Part shown: piece after piece, positions 15,844 to 22,765 of the stretch
Numbering within the stretch: the stretch's first letter is position 1
Layout: every line of letters starts with the position of its first letter
Origin: an uncultured Actinomycetes bacterium
Lineage (GTDB): Bacteria > Actinomycetota > Actinomycetes > Nanopelagicales > Nanopelagicaceae
NCBI GenBank assembly: GCA_903928395.1
Contig: CAIYQS010000171.1
Span: forward strand, 1-22,765
DNA length: 22,765 nt
Direction: 5' to 3'
Translations under genes and position numbers: made by a program
Notes under the pieces: generated by a model
Told to the model about the DNA's origin: nothing
What the model saw: the letters and a program-made list of their open reading frames with translations, nothing else
The model's database searches: none

Positions 15844-17000
15844 TCACACTCAATGAGCCATCGTGGAGCGATGCACGCAACGTTGCTGCAAGCATCGTTA
15901 CGGTTTTACCAATTGAGACAATTCCACTGGTGCTATGTACAGATCGAACGTTGGCGACTGACGCGATTTCATTAGTTGACCTTCCCACATATGAAACCTC
16001 TGCCATGGATGGGTATGCAGTGGCTGGCACAGGGCCTTGGAAAATTGTTGGGGATGTAAAAGCTGGTGCTCCTATGACCCAGCGACTGATGACAGGAACA
16101 GCTGTTCGAATCGCAACCGGAGCCGTAGTTCCTGAAGGCGCACTGGGAATTCTCCGTTGGGAAAACGCCACTGTCGCGGGTGACGAACTCGTGGGAAATG
16201 TAGTTGCCGGGGAAGATATCCGCCCAGCAGGGCTGGAATGTCGAAAGGGGGAAGTCCTCGCTAGTGCAGGAACGGTACTAACTCCTTCCTGGATTGGTCT
16301 GCTTGCCTCTGCTGGCTTTGACTCGCTCGAAGTAATTCGTAAACCTCGCGTTGAAATTCTCTTATTTGGTGATGAAATTGCGCTACAGGGGATTCCCAGT
16401 GGTGGTTTGGTGCGTGATTCCCTTGGCCCTCAACTTCCAGCATGGCTTACTCGGATGGGTGCCGAAGTTGTCGCGCTGAGTTACGTTGCCGATGAAATTT
16501 CATTGGTCATTGATGCTGTTGCGCAGGCGAGTCTTCGCGCTGACGTAGTGATCACAACTGGAGGGACTGCCGACGGTCCACGCGATCATTTGCACGGTGC
16601 ATTGGAGGCGTTAGGTGGCGTGCTGATTGTTGACCGGGTTAAGTCGCGTCCGGGTCACCCCATGTTGCTGGCAAGAATTAAGGAGGTGCCACTCTTGGGC
16701 TTACCTGGCAATCCACAATCTGCGATCGTGGGTCTCATGACTCTGGGTCAACCGCTTTTAAACACGTTATTAGGCAGGCCAACTAAGATTTTGGATTCAA
16801 TCACAACTAGATCAGGAATAAATGTCCCAGAAGGATTTACGCGATTAGTTCTGGGCAATGTGCATGGAGAGTTCTTTGAGGAGAGCGGCTATTTGGGATC
16901 GGCGATGCTCCGCGGGTTAGCACAATCGACGGGTTTTGCGGTGGCCGCAAGTGGCCGGAGCGAAGCAGGATCCACCGTGTTATGGTTACCGCTCCCTTGA
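15840..17000 (+). CDS. moeA: Molybdopterin molybdenumtransferase
   Basis: MoeA inserts molybdate into adenylylated molybdopterin. The 386-residue protein shows the usual landmarks: LPTYETSAMDGYAVAG near the N-terminus, RIATGAVVPEGALGILRWE, the MoCF-domain motif VITTGGTADGPRDH and the conserved LPGNPQSAIVG, followed by a C-terminal barrel domain. I chose ATG 15840, which overlaps the DUF6457 stop as ATGA, over an in-frame GTG at 15825 that would lie inside the upstream gene. A 16-base gap separates it from moaC, one of the few real gaps in the operon. Confidence 0.93.
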   Translation: MITLNEPSWSDARNVAASIVTVLPIETIPLVLCTDRTLATDAISLVDLPTYETSAMDGYAVAGTGPWKIVGDVKAGAPMTQRLMTGTAVRIATGAVVPEGALGILRWENATVAGDELVGNVVAGEDIRPAGLECRKGEVLASAGTVLTPSWIGLLASAGFDSLEVIRKPRVEILLFGDEIALQGIPSGGLVRDSLGPQLPAWLTRMGAEVVALSYVADEISLVIDAVAQASLRADVVITTGGTADGPRDHLHGALEALGGVLIVDRVKSRPGHPMLLARIKEVPLLGLPGNPQSAIVGLMTLGQPLLNTLLGRPTKILDSITTRSGINVPEGFTRLVLGNVHGEFFEESGYLGSAMLRGLAQSTGFAVAASGRSEAGSTVLWLPLP

Positions 17001-17016
17001 ATGAGGATAAAACATT

Positions 17017-17496
17017 ATGACAACAGAAAAAGCTTTTACGCATCTTGACGACAAGGGCCAGGCTCACATGGTTAATGTGGCCGATCGAGATATCACGGTT
17101 CGCACGGCTCTCGCTTCAGGCTTAGTAAAGCTGGCACCTTCGGTAGTTGCTCTCTTGCGCGAAGGAGGAATTCCGAAGGGAGACGTCTTAGCTACGGCGC
17201 GAGTAGCAGCCATTTTAGGCGCCAAACGGACTTCAGATTTGATTCCGCTTTGCCACCCGATTGCTATCCACGGAGTCGATGTCGAGCTCGAAATTATGGA
17301 GGCGGGTGTCGCTATCCGGGTTGAAGTCAAGACGGTAGATCGCACCGGCGTGGAGATGGAAGCGCTGACCGCGGTATCCATAGCGGGGTTAACGGTGATT
17401 GACATGGTCAAAGCTTTAGATCCGGGTGCGGTGCTGACTGATATCGGGGTTGATGAAAAGTCTGGCGGCAGAAATGGCAACTGGGTACGGGATTGA
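17017..17496 (+). CDS. moaC: Cyclic pyranopterin monophosphate synthase
   Basis: MoaC converts the MoaA product into cyclic pyranopterin monophosphate, completing the first stage of cofactor synthesis. The 159-residue length matches the family (about 160). Visible motifs are FTHLDDKGQAHMVNV at the N-terminus, IPLCHPI containing the active-site His, TGVEMEALTAVS, and the catalytic tail VLTDIGVDEKSGGRNG. GAGGAT (17003-17008) lies 8 bases before the ATG. The stop overlaps the next gene (TTGA). Function can be assigned with high confidence. Confidence 0.95.
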   Translation: MTTEKAFTHLDDKGQAHMVNVADRDITVRTALASGLVKLAPSVVALLREGGIPKGDVLATARVAAILGAKRTSDLIPLCHPIAIHGVDVELEIMEAGVAIRVEVKTVDRTGVEMEALTAVSIAGLTVIDMVKALDPGAVLTDIGVDEKSGGRNGNWVRD

Positions 17497-17972
17497 ATAG
17501 ATATACCGCACAAGTAATAACCGCCAGTAGTCGTGCGGCAGCGGGATTGTATGAGGACCTAAGCGGAAAAATTCTCGCGGAGGGTTTAACTTCGCTGGGG
17601 TACAACGTTTCTGAGGTAATTGTTGTTGCCGACGATAAAGAAAAAATCGCTGAAGAGATTTTACGAGCTCTGAATTGGAAGATTAACCTGATCGTAACCA
17701 CAGGTGGAACTGGAGTATCTCCAACTGACATCACGCCAGAAGCGACAGCTCCCTTCATCGAAAAATTATTGCCAGGATTTTGCGAAGCGCTTCGAGCTCA
17801 CTCGCGCGCTCGCGTTCCAACCACCGATTTAAGCCGTGGCTTAGCAGGAACTCATGGGACTTCTCTCATTATCAATCTACCCGGCTCAACTGGTGGCGTG
17901 CGCGATGGATTGGTGATCATCGAGCGCCTTGCAGGTCACATTTTGGATCAGCTCCGTGGGGTGGATCATTAA
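17493..17972 (+). CDS. moaB: Molybdopterin adenylyltransferase (MoaB/MogA family)
   Basis: This 159-residue protein adenylates molybdopterin, preparing it for MoeA. It has the MoCF-domain features: VITASSRAAAGLYEDLSGKIL at the start, the nucleotide-binding motif IVTTGGTGVSPTDITPEAT, then HSRARVPTTDLSRG and the closing NLPGSTGGVRDGL. The TTG start overlaps the moaC stop (TTGA), and a purine-rich GGGTACGGGA lies just upstream, so a TTG start with translational coupling is plausible; no ATG occurs early in the frame. Naming as MoaB or MogA is interchangeable at this resolution. It abuts moaE with no gap. Confidence 0.92.
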   Translation: MNRYTAQVITASSRAAAGLYEDLSGKILAEGLTSLGYNVSEVIVVADDKEKIAEEILRALNWKINLIVTTGGTGVSPTDITPEATAPFIEKLLPGFCEALRAHSRARVPTTDLSRGLAGTHGTSLIINLPGSTGGVRDGLVIIERLAGHILDQLRGVDH

Positions 17973-18386
17973 ATGTTGACTGCTTTGATAACGACTGATC
18001 CGATCAGTGCTGGCGAACTTGCCAAGAGTGTTGAGTCAGATAAATATGGCGCGATTGTCACTTTTTCTGGCAATGTGCGTAACAATGATGGGGACAAAGT
18101 TGTTATTTCTCTGACGTATGAAGTACATCCGATGGCACAAGATGTACTCCTTGAAATTATTACTGAAGTTTCAACAGAGTACGACGTAGGCAATGTTGCT
18201 GCCGCCCATCGTTATGGTTCAATTCCGATCGGTGAAAGCGCCTTTATACTTGCGGTATCCGCTATTCACCGCGGGCCAGCACTTGCCGCATGTTCAAGAC
18301 TTGTTGATGAAATAAAGTCCCGCCTGCCGATTTGGAAATATCAAGTTTTCGCTGATGGAAGTTCTGAGTGGGTAAACACCGCATGA
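17973..18386 (+). CDS. moaE: Molybdopterin synthase catalytic (large) subunit
   Basis: MoaE, with thiocarboxylated MoaD, inserts the two dithiolene sulfurs to make molybdopterin. The 137-residue protein has TFSGNVRNNDGD, the YEVHPMAQ segment, AAHRYGSIPIGESAF and the catalytic region VDEIKSRLPIWKYQ with the conserved Lys. It ends shortly after (EWVNTA), so it is slightly shorter than the E. coli protein (150). ATG directly follows the moaB stop. Its partner moaD is not in the operon but on the opposite strand, about 1 kb downstream. Confidence 0.94.
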   Translation: MLTALITTDPISAGELAKSVESDKYGAIVTFSGNVRNNDGDKVVISLTYEVHPMAQDVLLEIITEVSTEYDVGNVAAAHRYGSIPIGESAFILAVSAIHRGPALAACSRLVDEIKSRLPIWKYQVFADGSSEWVNTA

Positions 18387-19384
18387 ATTCGCTTATCGAT
18401 AACTATGGTCGCAAACATCGAGATCTTCGCGTTTCACTTACCGATCGCTGTTCACTTCGCTGCACGTATTGCATGCCTCATGATTTTTCTGATTGGCTGA
18501 AATCTGACCATCTTCTTGACACCGGCGAGTTGATGACTGTTATTAGAGTTGCGGTTTCCGTTGGAATTGAGGAAATTCGACTGACGGGAGGGGAACCGCT
18601 GTTGCGCGCCGATATCGTTGATATCGTTGCAAGAATTACTGCGCTCGAAAATGCCCCTAGCGTCTCATTAACAACAAATGGTTTGCGACTAGTTGAGCTT
18701 GCAAAACCGTTGGTAGACGCCGGTTTAGAACGAATAAATGTCAGTTTAGATACCTTGGACAGAACTCGTTTTACGACGCTCACTCATCGCGATCGAATCG
18801 ATGATGTGTTTGCAGGACTTCGCGCCGCTAAAGAGGCAGGGCTCTCTCCAATAAAGATCAATAGCGTTTTAATGAAGGACATTAATGACGATGAAGCTCC
18901 CGCTTTGCTCAAGTGGGCGCTCGAAGAAGGATTCTCGCTCCGGTTTATCGAGCAAATGCCGTTGGATGCCGGGGGAGTATGGAATCGCGACACCATGGTC
19001 ACTGCGGGGGCAATACTTGCATCCCTAGCTTCAGATTTTGATTTGGTAGCTGTACCTGGACGCGGATCATCTCCCGCGGAGGAGTTTTTCGTTAATGGCA
19101 CCGAAGCAACCGTAGGAATTATTGCGAGTGTTACACAACCATTTTGCGGAGCTTGTGATCGGCTTCGGCTGACTTCCGATGGGCAACTTCGATCGTGCTT
19201 GTTCTCTTTGGAAGAGATGGATTTGCGAAAGGTAATCCGAAATCCTGAATTAAGCCAGGAACAGATCACGCAAGAATTATCCGTTCGTTTTTTCAAAGCG
19301 GTAGCAGGCAAACTTCCTGGTCACGGCATCAATGACCCAACTTTTATTCAGCCGCGTCGACCTATGTCTGCAATCGGAGGGTGA
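18383..19384 (+). CDS. moaA: GTP 3',8-cyclase (radical SAM)
   Basis: MoaA performs the first step of cofactor synthesis from GTP. The 333-residue protein has the radical SAM cluster Cys23-x3-Cys27-x2-Cys30 (CSLRCTYC), the GGEPLL SAM-binding motif, and the second cluster Cys255-x2-Cys258-x13-Cys272, which binds GTP in this family. It ends in the functionally important Gly-Gly tail (SAIGG). I chose ATG 18383, overlapping the moaE stop (ATGA), over a GTG at 18368 lying within moaE. It is the last gene of the 13-gene run; the next stop codon on the other strand, that of moaD, is one base away. Confidence 0.95.
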   Translation: MNSLIDNYGRKHRDLRVSLTDRCSLRCTYCMPHDFSDWLKSDHLLDTGELMTVIRVAVSVGIEEIRLTGGEPLLRADIVDIVARITALENAPSVSLTTNGLRLVELAKPLVDAGLERINVSLDTLDRTRFTTLTHRDRIDDVFAGLRAAKEAGLSPIKINSVLMKDINDDEAPALLKWALEEGFSLRFIEQMPLDAGGVWNRDTMVTAGAILASLASDFDLVAVPGRGSSPAEEFFVNGTEATVGIIASVTQPFCGACDRLRLTSDGQLRSCLFSLEEMDLRKVIRNPELSQEQITQELSVRFFKAVAGKLPGHGINDPTFIQPRRPMSAIGG

Positions 19385-19385
19385 C

Positions 19386-19628
19386 TTAGCCGCCTGCAAA
19401 TTTAGGTAGGACATCAATTTCACTACCTGGAATTATCGCGCTATCAAAATCATGGCAGATCACCGAATTCACTAGAAATGAGCATTGGGGAATTACCCGG
19501 GCAAGCTCAGCGTTTGCGTTTGAAAAGTTCGTCAAAATTTCCCGCAATGTGCCAACGGGCACTTCTAGTCGATCAACGTTAGCGGCGGCACGAGCGGCTG
19601 CATAGAAGCGCACCTGAACGTATTCCAT
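19386..19628 (-). CDS. moaD: Molybdopterin synthase sulfur-carrier (small) subunit
   Basis: This small ubiquitin-fold protein carries the sulfur used by MoaE. The 80 residues run from MEYVQVRFYAAARAAANVDR through PGSEIDVLPKFAGG, ending in the obligatory C-terminal Gly-Gly that MoeB adenylates. I begin at ATG 19628 because AGGAGA (19639-19644) lies 10 bases upstream and because the family starts just before the VRFYAAAR strand. The open frame extends further 5' to 19715, but those 29 extra residues do not look like the family. It lies tail to tail with moaA (1 base between stops), unlike loci where moaD neighbours moaE. Family and role are secure. Confidence 0.92.
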   Translation of the reverse strand: MEYVQVRFYAAARAAANVDRLEVPVGTLREILTNFSNANAELARVIPQCSFLVNSVICHDFDSAIIPGSEIDVLPKFAGG

Positions 19629-19735
19629 CTTCTCATTATCTCCTGCTGAACGGAAAGAAGCCAACCATCGGCTTTCTTGAAAACAGCCGAAAGCGGCCAT
19701 CAGATTAAATAGCAAACTTCAATTACGCTAGTTCA
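19629..19735. promoter_or_regulatory. Divergent intergenic region between moaD and the phosphoesterase
   Basis: These 107 bases must contain promoters for both flanking genes unless transcripts read in from outside. Two small hairpins can be drawn: AAGCC (19658-19662) with GGCTT (19670-19674), and a short GCCG/CGGC pair near 19686-19697. An AT-rich TTAAAT lies about 25 bases before the phosphoesterase ATG, but no convincing -35 partner is visible on either strand. No molybdenum cofactor riboswitch was recognised. Confidence 0.35.
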
Positions 19736-21304
19736 ATGGCATTTAAACGTGGAGAGCCCGACGAAAAGGGTTGGCGGAGGTTGGTTCAGGTCGTCGATCC
19801 GGAGCACCTTGGTGAAGAATTTCCGATTCAGAGTGAGCCACTTCTTATCTTGCATCATCTCTCTGACCTACATGTCTGCGATGCACAGTCGCCCTTAAGA
19901 CCCGAATTTTTGGATAGATGGGCAGATCCTGATAGTCCCATCCGCGAACTGGTTGGAACGATTGGTACGTACCGCCCACACTCCATGTTGGCAACACAGG
20001 TTGTTGAAGCAATGGTTCAAGCGCTAAATAAAAATACTTTCGGAACACTCTCGGGTCATCCCGTAACTGCTGCAATCGTCACCGGAGATACAACAGATAA
20101 TGCCCAGGTCAATGAAGTTGACTGGTATATATCGTTACTAAACGGTGGACATATTCATCCGGACTCTGGTTCATTTGAAAAATATGAAGGAGTCATGGAT
20201 GACAATCCAGAGCACTACGATGTTAAATACTGGCACCCACATGGAACTCCGACTGGATGCGTGGATGATGACGCGCGCAGCAAATACGGGTTTCCTATAG
20301 TTTCCGGCTTGCTTGATAGTTGCCGCGCACCATTTAAGGCGACCGGCCTCAATGTTCCTTGGTTTGCCGTTCACGGAAATCATGATGCACTCTTACAAGG
20401 AACTGTCACGCCTAGTGATTCGACCCAAGCTGCTCAAATAGCCGATCGCAGATTCGAAGGATTACCATCCTCACTCACGTTAGAAGCCACATTATCGGCA
20501 TTTAATGAAGTGGGACCTGCAGACTTTCCAGGAGTCAGCGATGCGCCCTATGCAGAAGTCACTCCGGACATACTTCGTCGCGCGGTTGAACGTGGAGAAT
20601 TTGCGAGTAAGCACTTAGCTGCAAATGGGTTGCCAAAAGGACACGGTTTTTCCGAACATAATGTTGCGGAAAAAACCATGTATTACTCAACCGATGTAGG
20701 AGCGGTTCGGTTGATAGTTTTGGATACCGTCAACCAATTTGGTGGCTGGCAAGGGTCTTTGGATGAAGAACAGTTTGCCTGGCTCGAAACTGAAATAAGA
20801 ACTTCTACAAAGCCTGTAGTTCTAGCGTCTCACCATCCATTGGTAACAATGTTTAATGACTTTGCTCCAATTGGTCGACGAATATGTCGTGAGGAAATTA
20901 GTGCGATGTTGGTGAAGTATCCCCAAGTCATTTTGTGGTTGGCGGGACATGAACACCGTCATCATGTGGAGTGGATTGGCGAGCAGCAGGAGAATATCGG
21001 TTTGTGGCAAGTCGAAACCGCGTCGCATATCGATTGGCCACAACAGAGTCGCATGATTGAGGTTGTTCGCGATGCAGCGGGCGACATTTTCATTGCATTG
21101 ACCGTGGTTGACCATGCTGGAGGTGTTGATTATTCCGAAGCGAAAACTCCGCTTGAACTCGCGGCACTTTCGCGGTTGCTGAGCGCAAATGTCTGGCAGC
21201 GGCGCGAAGAGTTAGGAAGTATTGGAGGTTTTTCTTTTGGGCCAGGTACTCCAGAGATGAGAAACACCGTCCTTCGAATTCCTAACCGGATGTTGTTTAG
21301 TTAA
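19736..21304 (+). CDS. Calcineurin-like metallophosphoesterase, PPA1498-like family
   Basis: This 522-residue phosphoesterase has the dispersed metal-binding motifs of the calcineurin fold: SDLHVCD with Asp44 and His46, GDTTDN with Asp118, GNHD with Asn215-His216-Asp217, SHHP, and GHEHRHH with His405 and His407. Long inserts between motifs and the overall length resemble the PPA1498 (TIGR03767) group of actinobacterial phosphoesterases. As I recall, many of that group carry a twin-arginine signal; this one begins MAFKRGEPDEKGWRRLVQV with no signal peptide, so it is predicted cytoplasmic. Substrate is unknown. It is divergent from moaD and its stop overlaps that of the converging enolase-type gene. 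Fold sure; subfamily moderately sure. Confidence 0.82.
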   Translation: MAFKRGEPDEKGWRRLVQVVDPEHLGEEFPIQSEPLLILHHLSDLHVCDAQSPLRPEFLDRWADPDSPIRELVGTIGTYRPHSMLATQVVEAMVQALNKNTFGTLSGHPVTAAIVTGDTTDNAQVNEVDWYISLLNGGHIHPDSGSFEKYEGVMDDNPEHYDVKYWHPHGTPTGCVDDDARSKYGFPIVSGLLDSCRAPFKATGLNVPWFAVHGNHDALLQGTVTPSDSTQAAQIADRRFEGLPSSLTLEATLSAFNEVGPADFPGVSDAPYAEVTPDILRRAVERGEFASKHLAANGLPKGHGFSEHNVAEKTMYYSTDVGAVRLIVLDTVNQFGGWQGSLDEEQFAWLETEIRTSTKPVVLASHHPLVTMFNDFAPIGRRICREEISAMLVKYPQVILWLAGHEHRHHVEWIGEQQENIGLWQVETASHIDWPQQSRMIEVVRDAAGDIFIALTVVDHAGGVDYSEAKTPLELAALSRLLSANVWQRREELGSIGGFSFGPGTPEMRNTVLRIPNRMLFS

Positions 21305-22410
21305 AGATTTGAAATCCTGTAATTCGCTTTCTTGAGCCAATCCGGATTTACTACCACACCCCAACCGGGTTCAGAAGGAATAGCAACGTGACCATTTTCG
21401 ACTCTAAATGGATCACCTAAAAATAAATTCTCTTGCCACGGATAGTAATCAGGACCTTCAATAGATAATTCTAAATACTTTCCTGGGTTGTCAATCGCTC
21501 CAAGCAAATGCATAGTGCACATGGTGACCAATGAGAGATTTGCGCTGTGGGGAGTGACAGAAATTCCTGCAGCTTTCGCCATTTGAACTACTTTAAGCGT
21601 GCGCCAGATCCCTCCCATATACATCACGTCAGGCTGCACTATATCTACTGCTCGTAATTCAATCATGCGTTGCCAGGTGGCAAGGTCCCAATCTTGCTCA
21701 CCACCCGTTACGTCGAGCGAGAGCGCATCCGTTACTTCCTTGGTTTCAAGAAGTTCCCAATATTTGCATGGCTCCTCAAAATGTGAAATGCCATTCTCTT
21801 CCAGAAATTTGCCAACCTCGATTGCGCGCTTTGGGGAGTAGCCGCTATTGGCATCAACTAACTTCGCCACTTCTTCGCCAAGTGCCTTAGAAACCAAAGG
21901 GACTATTTCTTCCGTTCGATGCGGCCACTCGTCAATGTCGTTTCCACATTCGCTGGCTACACGCCATTTAAAGGCGTTGAATCCGTACTCATCTCGTAAT
22001 TTAACTAGCCGGGCTGCTTCTGCTGCGGGAGTGATGTCACGCTTCATTGATGAGGCGTAGGCTCGCAAAAGCTTTGGCTGTCCGCCAAGTAGTTCGACAA
22101 CCGGCTTGCCTTCTACCTTGCCCCGTAAGTCCCACAGCGCCGTATCTAGGCCGGCTATAGCGCGCGCCCGATAACTACCGGGGTATTTATGCTCTTTGGC
22201 CTCTACCCGGGTCACCAACTCGCCGATATCGCCGGCATCTTGTCCAAGGGTCCATGGGGCAACTTGACGATGAAATACCTCGGTGGTGATATCCGCGTTG
22301 TAAGTAGAAGTCTGCCCCCAGCCAATGTTTCCGCTATCGGTGGTTATTTTTACAAAGCAGACAAACTCATCATTGAATGTTTCAATTGATTTTATGGAGC
22401 CAAGCGTCAT
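21301..22410 (-). CDS. Enolase-superfamily enzyme of the mandelate racemase subgroup (probable acid-sugar dehydratase or racemase)
   Basis: This 369-residue protein abstracts a proton alpha to a carboxylate on a Mg2+-bound substrate, by family. Metal ligands line up as Asp186 (VDANSGY), Glu212 (HFEEP) and Glu238 (GGEQD). The His-Asp dyad is His288 (TPHSA) and Asp261 (QPDVMY). The spacings of 26, 26, 23 and 27 residues equal those of mandelate racemase itself. The other face has Lys148-Trp-Arg150 in place of a KxK motif, with a 7-residue-longer gap to Asp186. The start overlaps the stop of an upstream ABC ATPase (ATGA), so the substrate is probably imported by that transporter; acid sugars are common substrates. 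The exact reaction cannot be stated. Confidence 0.88.
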   Translation of the reverse strand: MTLGSIKSIETFNDEFVCFVKITTDSGNIGWGQTSTYNADITTEVFHRQVAPWTLGQDAGDIGELVTRVEAKEHKYPGSYRARAIAGLDTALWDLRGKVEGKPVVELLGGQPKLLRAYASSMKRDITPAAEAARLVKLRDEYGFNAFKWRVASECGNDIDEWPHRTEEIVPLVSKALGEEVAKLVDANSGYSPKRAIEVGKFLEENGISHFEEPCKYWELLETKEVTDALSLDVTGGEQDWDLATWQRMIELRAVDIVQPDVMYMGGIWRTLKVVQMAKAAGISVTPHSANLSLVTMCTMHLLGAIDNPGKYLELSIEGPDYYPWQENLFLGDPFRVENGHVAIPSEPGWGVVVNPDWLKKANYRISNL

Positions 22411-22765
22411 TTCTCGGCTTTAACGAAGACAGGAGTTGACCTGAAGGTGACTTTTACATTTGCGCCGGCGCCTAATGAAGCCGCATCCGAACTTGGGACT
22501 TGTGCTACAACTCGGCCACCAGCTGCAAGATCAATAGTCAATCGACAAGAGGCTCCTAAGAAGCTGGCAGAAAATACTTTCCCGTTTGCATCTGAGGTCG
22601 CTTCAACGTTGAGAGATTCTGGACGCACCAGAGCAATTCCGGTGCCAGATGTAATCGAGCCAGGCAAGGTAGGTACTCGTAGTCCAAGGATCTCAATAAA
22701 TCCGTCGGAAACATTTCCACGAATTGGATTTGTTAGTCCCACAAACTCAGCGACGAAGGCAGAAA
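22407..22765 (-). CDS. ABC transporter ATP-binding protein, C-terminal part only (TOBE domain; N-terminus beyond right edge)
   Basis: The frame is open to the right edge: translated from the edge it reads SAFVAEFVGLTNPIRGNV, the typical junction from an ABC nucleotide-binding domain to its TOBE domain. The apparent GTG at 22740-22742 is therefore internal. The remainder contains ALVRPESLNVEA and ASFLGASCRLTIDLAAGGRV, matching TOBE_2 regions of MalK/PotA-type import ATPases (polyamine, iron, sugar or thiamine-like substrates). Walker motifs lie off the window. It overlaps the enolase-type gene by 4 bases, so the two form one operon. It is unlikely to be the missing ModC, given that partner. 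Confidence 0.82.
   Translation of the reverse strand, partial: SAFVAEFVGLTNPIRGNVSDGFIEILGLRVPTLPGSITSGTGIALVRPESLNVEATSDANGKVFSASFLGASCRLTIDLAAGGRVVAQVPSSDAASLGAGANVKVTFRSTPVFVKAEK

Noticed and set aside
15587..16171. 194-codon open frame antisense to DUF6457 and moeA
   Set aside because: It is antisense to two confident genes and its composition looks like a codon-bias shadow.
18784..19311. 175-codon open frame antisense to moaA
   Set aside because: It lies entirely within a well-conserved radical SAM gene and has no family resemblance.
19629..19715. N-terminal extension of moaD
   Set aside because: The residues encoded here do not match MoaD, and a ribosome binding site (19639-19644) lies inside the region, upstream of the family start.
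22407..22742. Complete 111-residue protein beginning at GTG 22742
   Set aside because: The frame stays open to the window edge and the upstream residues match an ABC ATPase, so the GTG is internal and the gene is truncated by the window.

Overview
The window looks like a chromosome segment from a free-living, moderately low-GC actinobacterium (GC just under half, by eye). The clues are a stand-alone DUF6457 protein beside MobA (a domain I know mainly from Actinobacteria), a cysteine-bearing exported ProX of Gram-positive type, a PPA1498-like phosphoesterase, and frequent GTG/TTG starts with tightly overlapping genes. A streamlined aquatic lineage such as the Nanopelagicales would fit, but this is inference. 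I found no tRNA, rRNA, CRISPR array, insertion sequence or phage gene, and no gene-free stretch longer than 300 bases.

Layout. (1) Positions 1-547, minus strand: the N-terminal part of an IclR-type regulator cut by the window edge. It is divergent from (2) a forward five-gene run at 733-7710: an MttB-superfamily methyltransferase without pyrrolysine, betaine aldehyde dehydrogenase (betB), and a complete glycine betaine/choline ABC transporter (ATPase, double-length permease, binding protein). The 185-base divergent gap holds three GTTCCA/TGGAAC half-sites, a likely IclR operator. A hairpin follows proX. (3) A second forward run at 7797-19384 holds 13 almost seamlessly overlapping genes: choline dehydrogenase (betA), fdhD, a membrane HdrD-like Fe-S oxidoreductase, modA, modB, moeB with a rhodanese domain, mobA, DUF6457, moeA, moaC, moaB/mog, moaE and moaA. 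(4) moaD lies on the minus strand, tail to tail with moaA. (5) A forward metallophosphoesterase (19736-21304) converges on (6) a minus-strand pair: an enolase-superfamily (mandelate racemase-type) enzyme and the C-terminus of an ABC ATPase cut by the right edge.

How the genes may work together. ProVWX would import choline and/or glycine betaine. BetA and BetB oxidise choline to glycine betaine. The MttB-like protein is a candidate for removing a methyl group from glycine betaine or a related quaternary amine. The second run carries an essentially complete molybdenum cofactor pathway including guanylylation (MobA), plus the sulfurtransferase FdhD that activates bis-MGD formate dehydrogenases. 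A consistent but unproven idea is that methyl groups taken from betaine are oxidised through folate to formate, which a Mo-dependent formate dehydrogenase encoded elsewhere then oxidises; the HdrD-like membrane protein could pass electrons to quinone. Missing from the window are a corrinoid protein, a methyl-folate transferase, the formate dehydrogenase itself and the molybdate ATPase modC.

The most notable single-gene oddity is moeB. Its reading frame has no ATG, GTG or TTG before the nucleotide-binding loop, but has a strong ribosome binding site six bases before an ATT codon exactly where family members begin.
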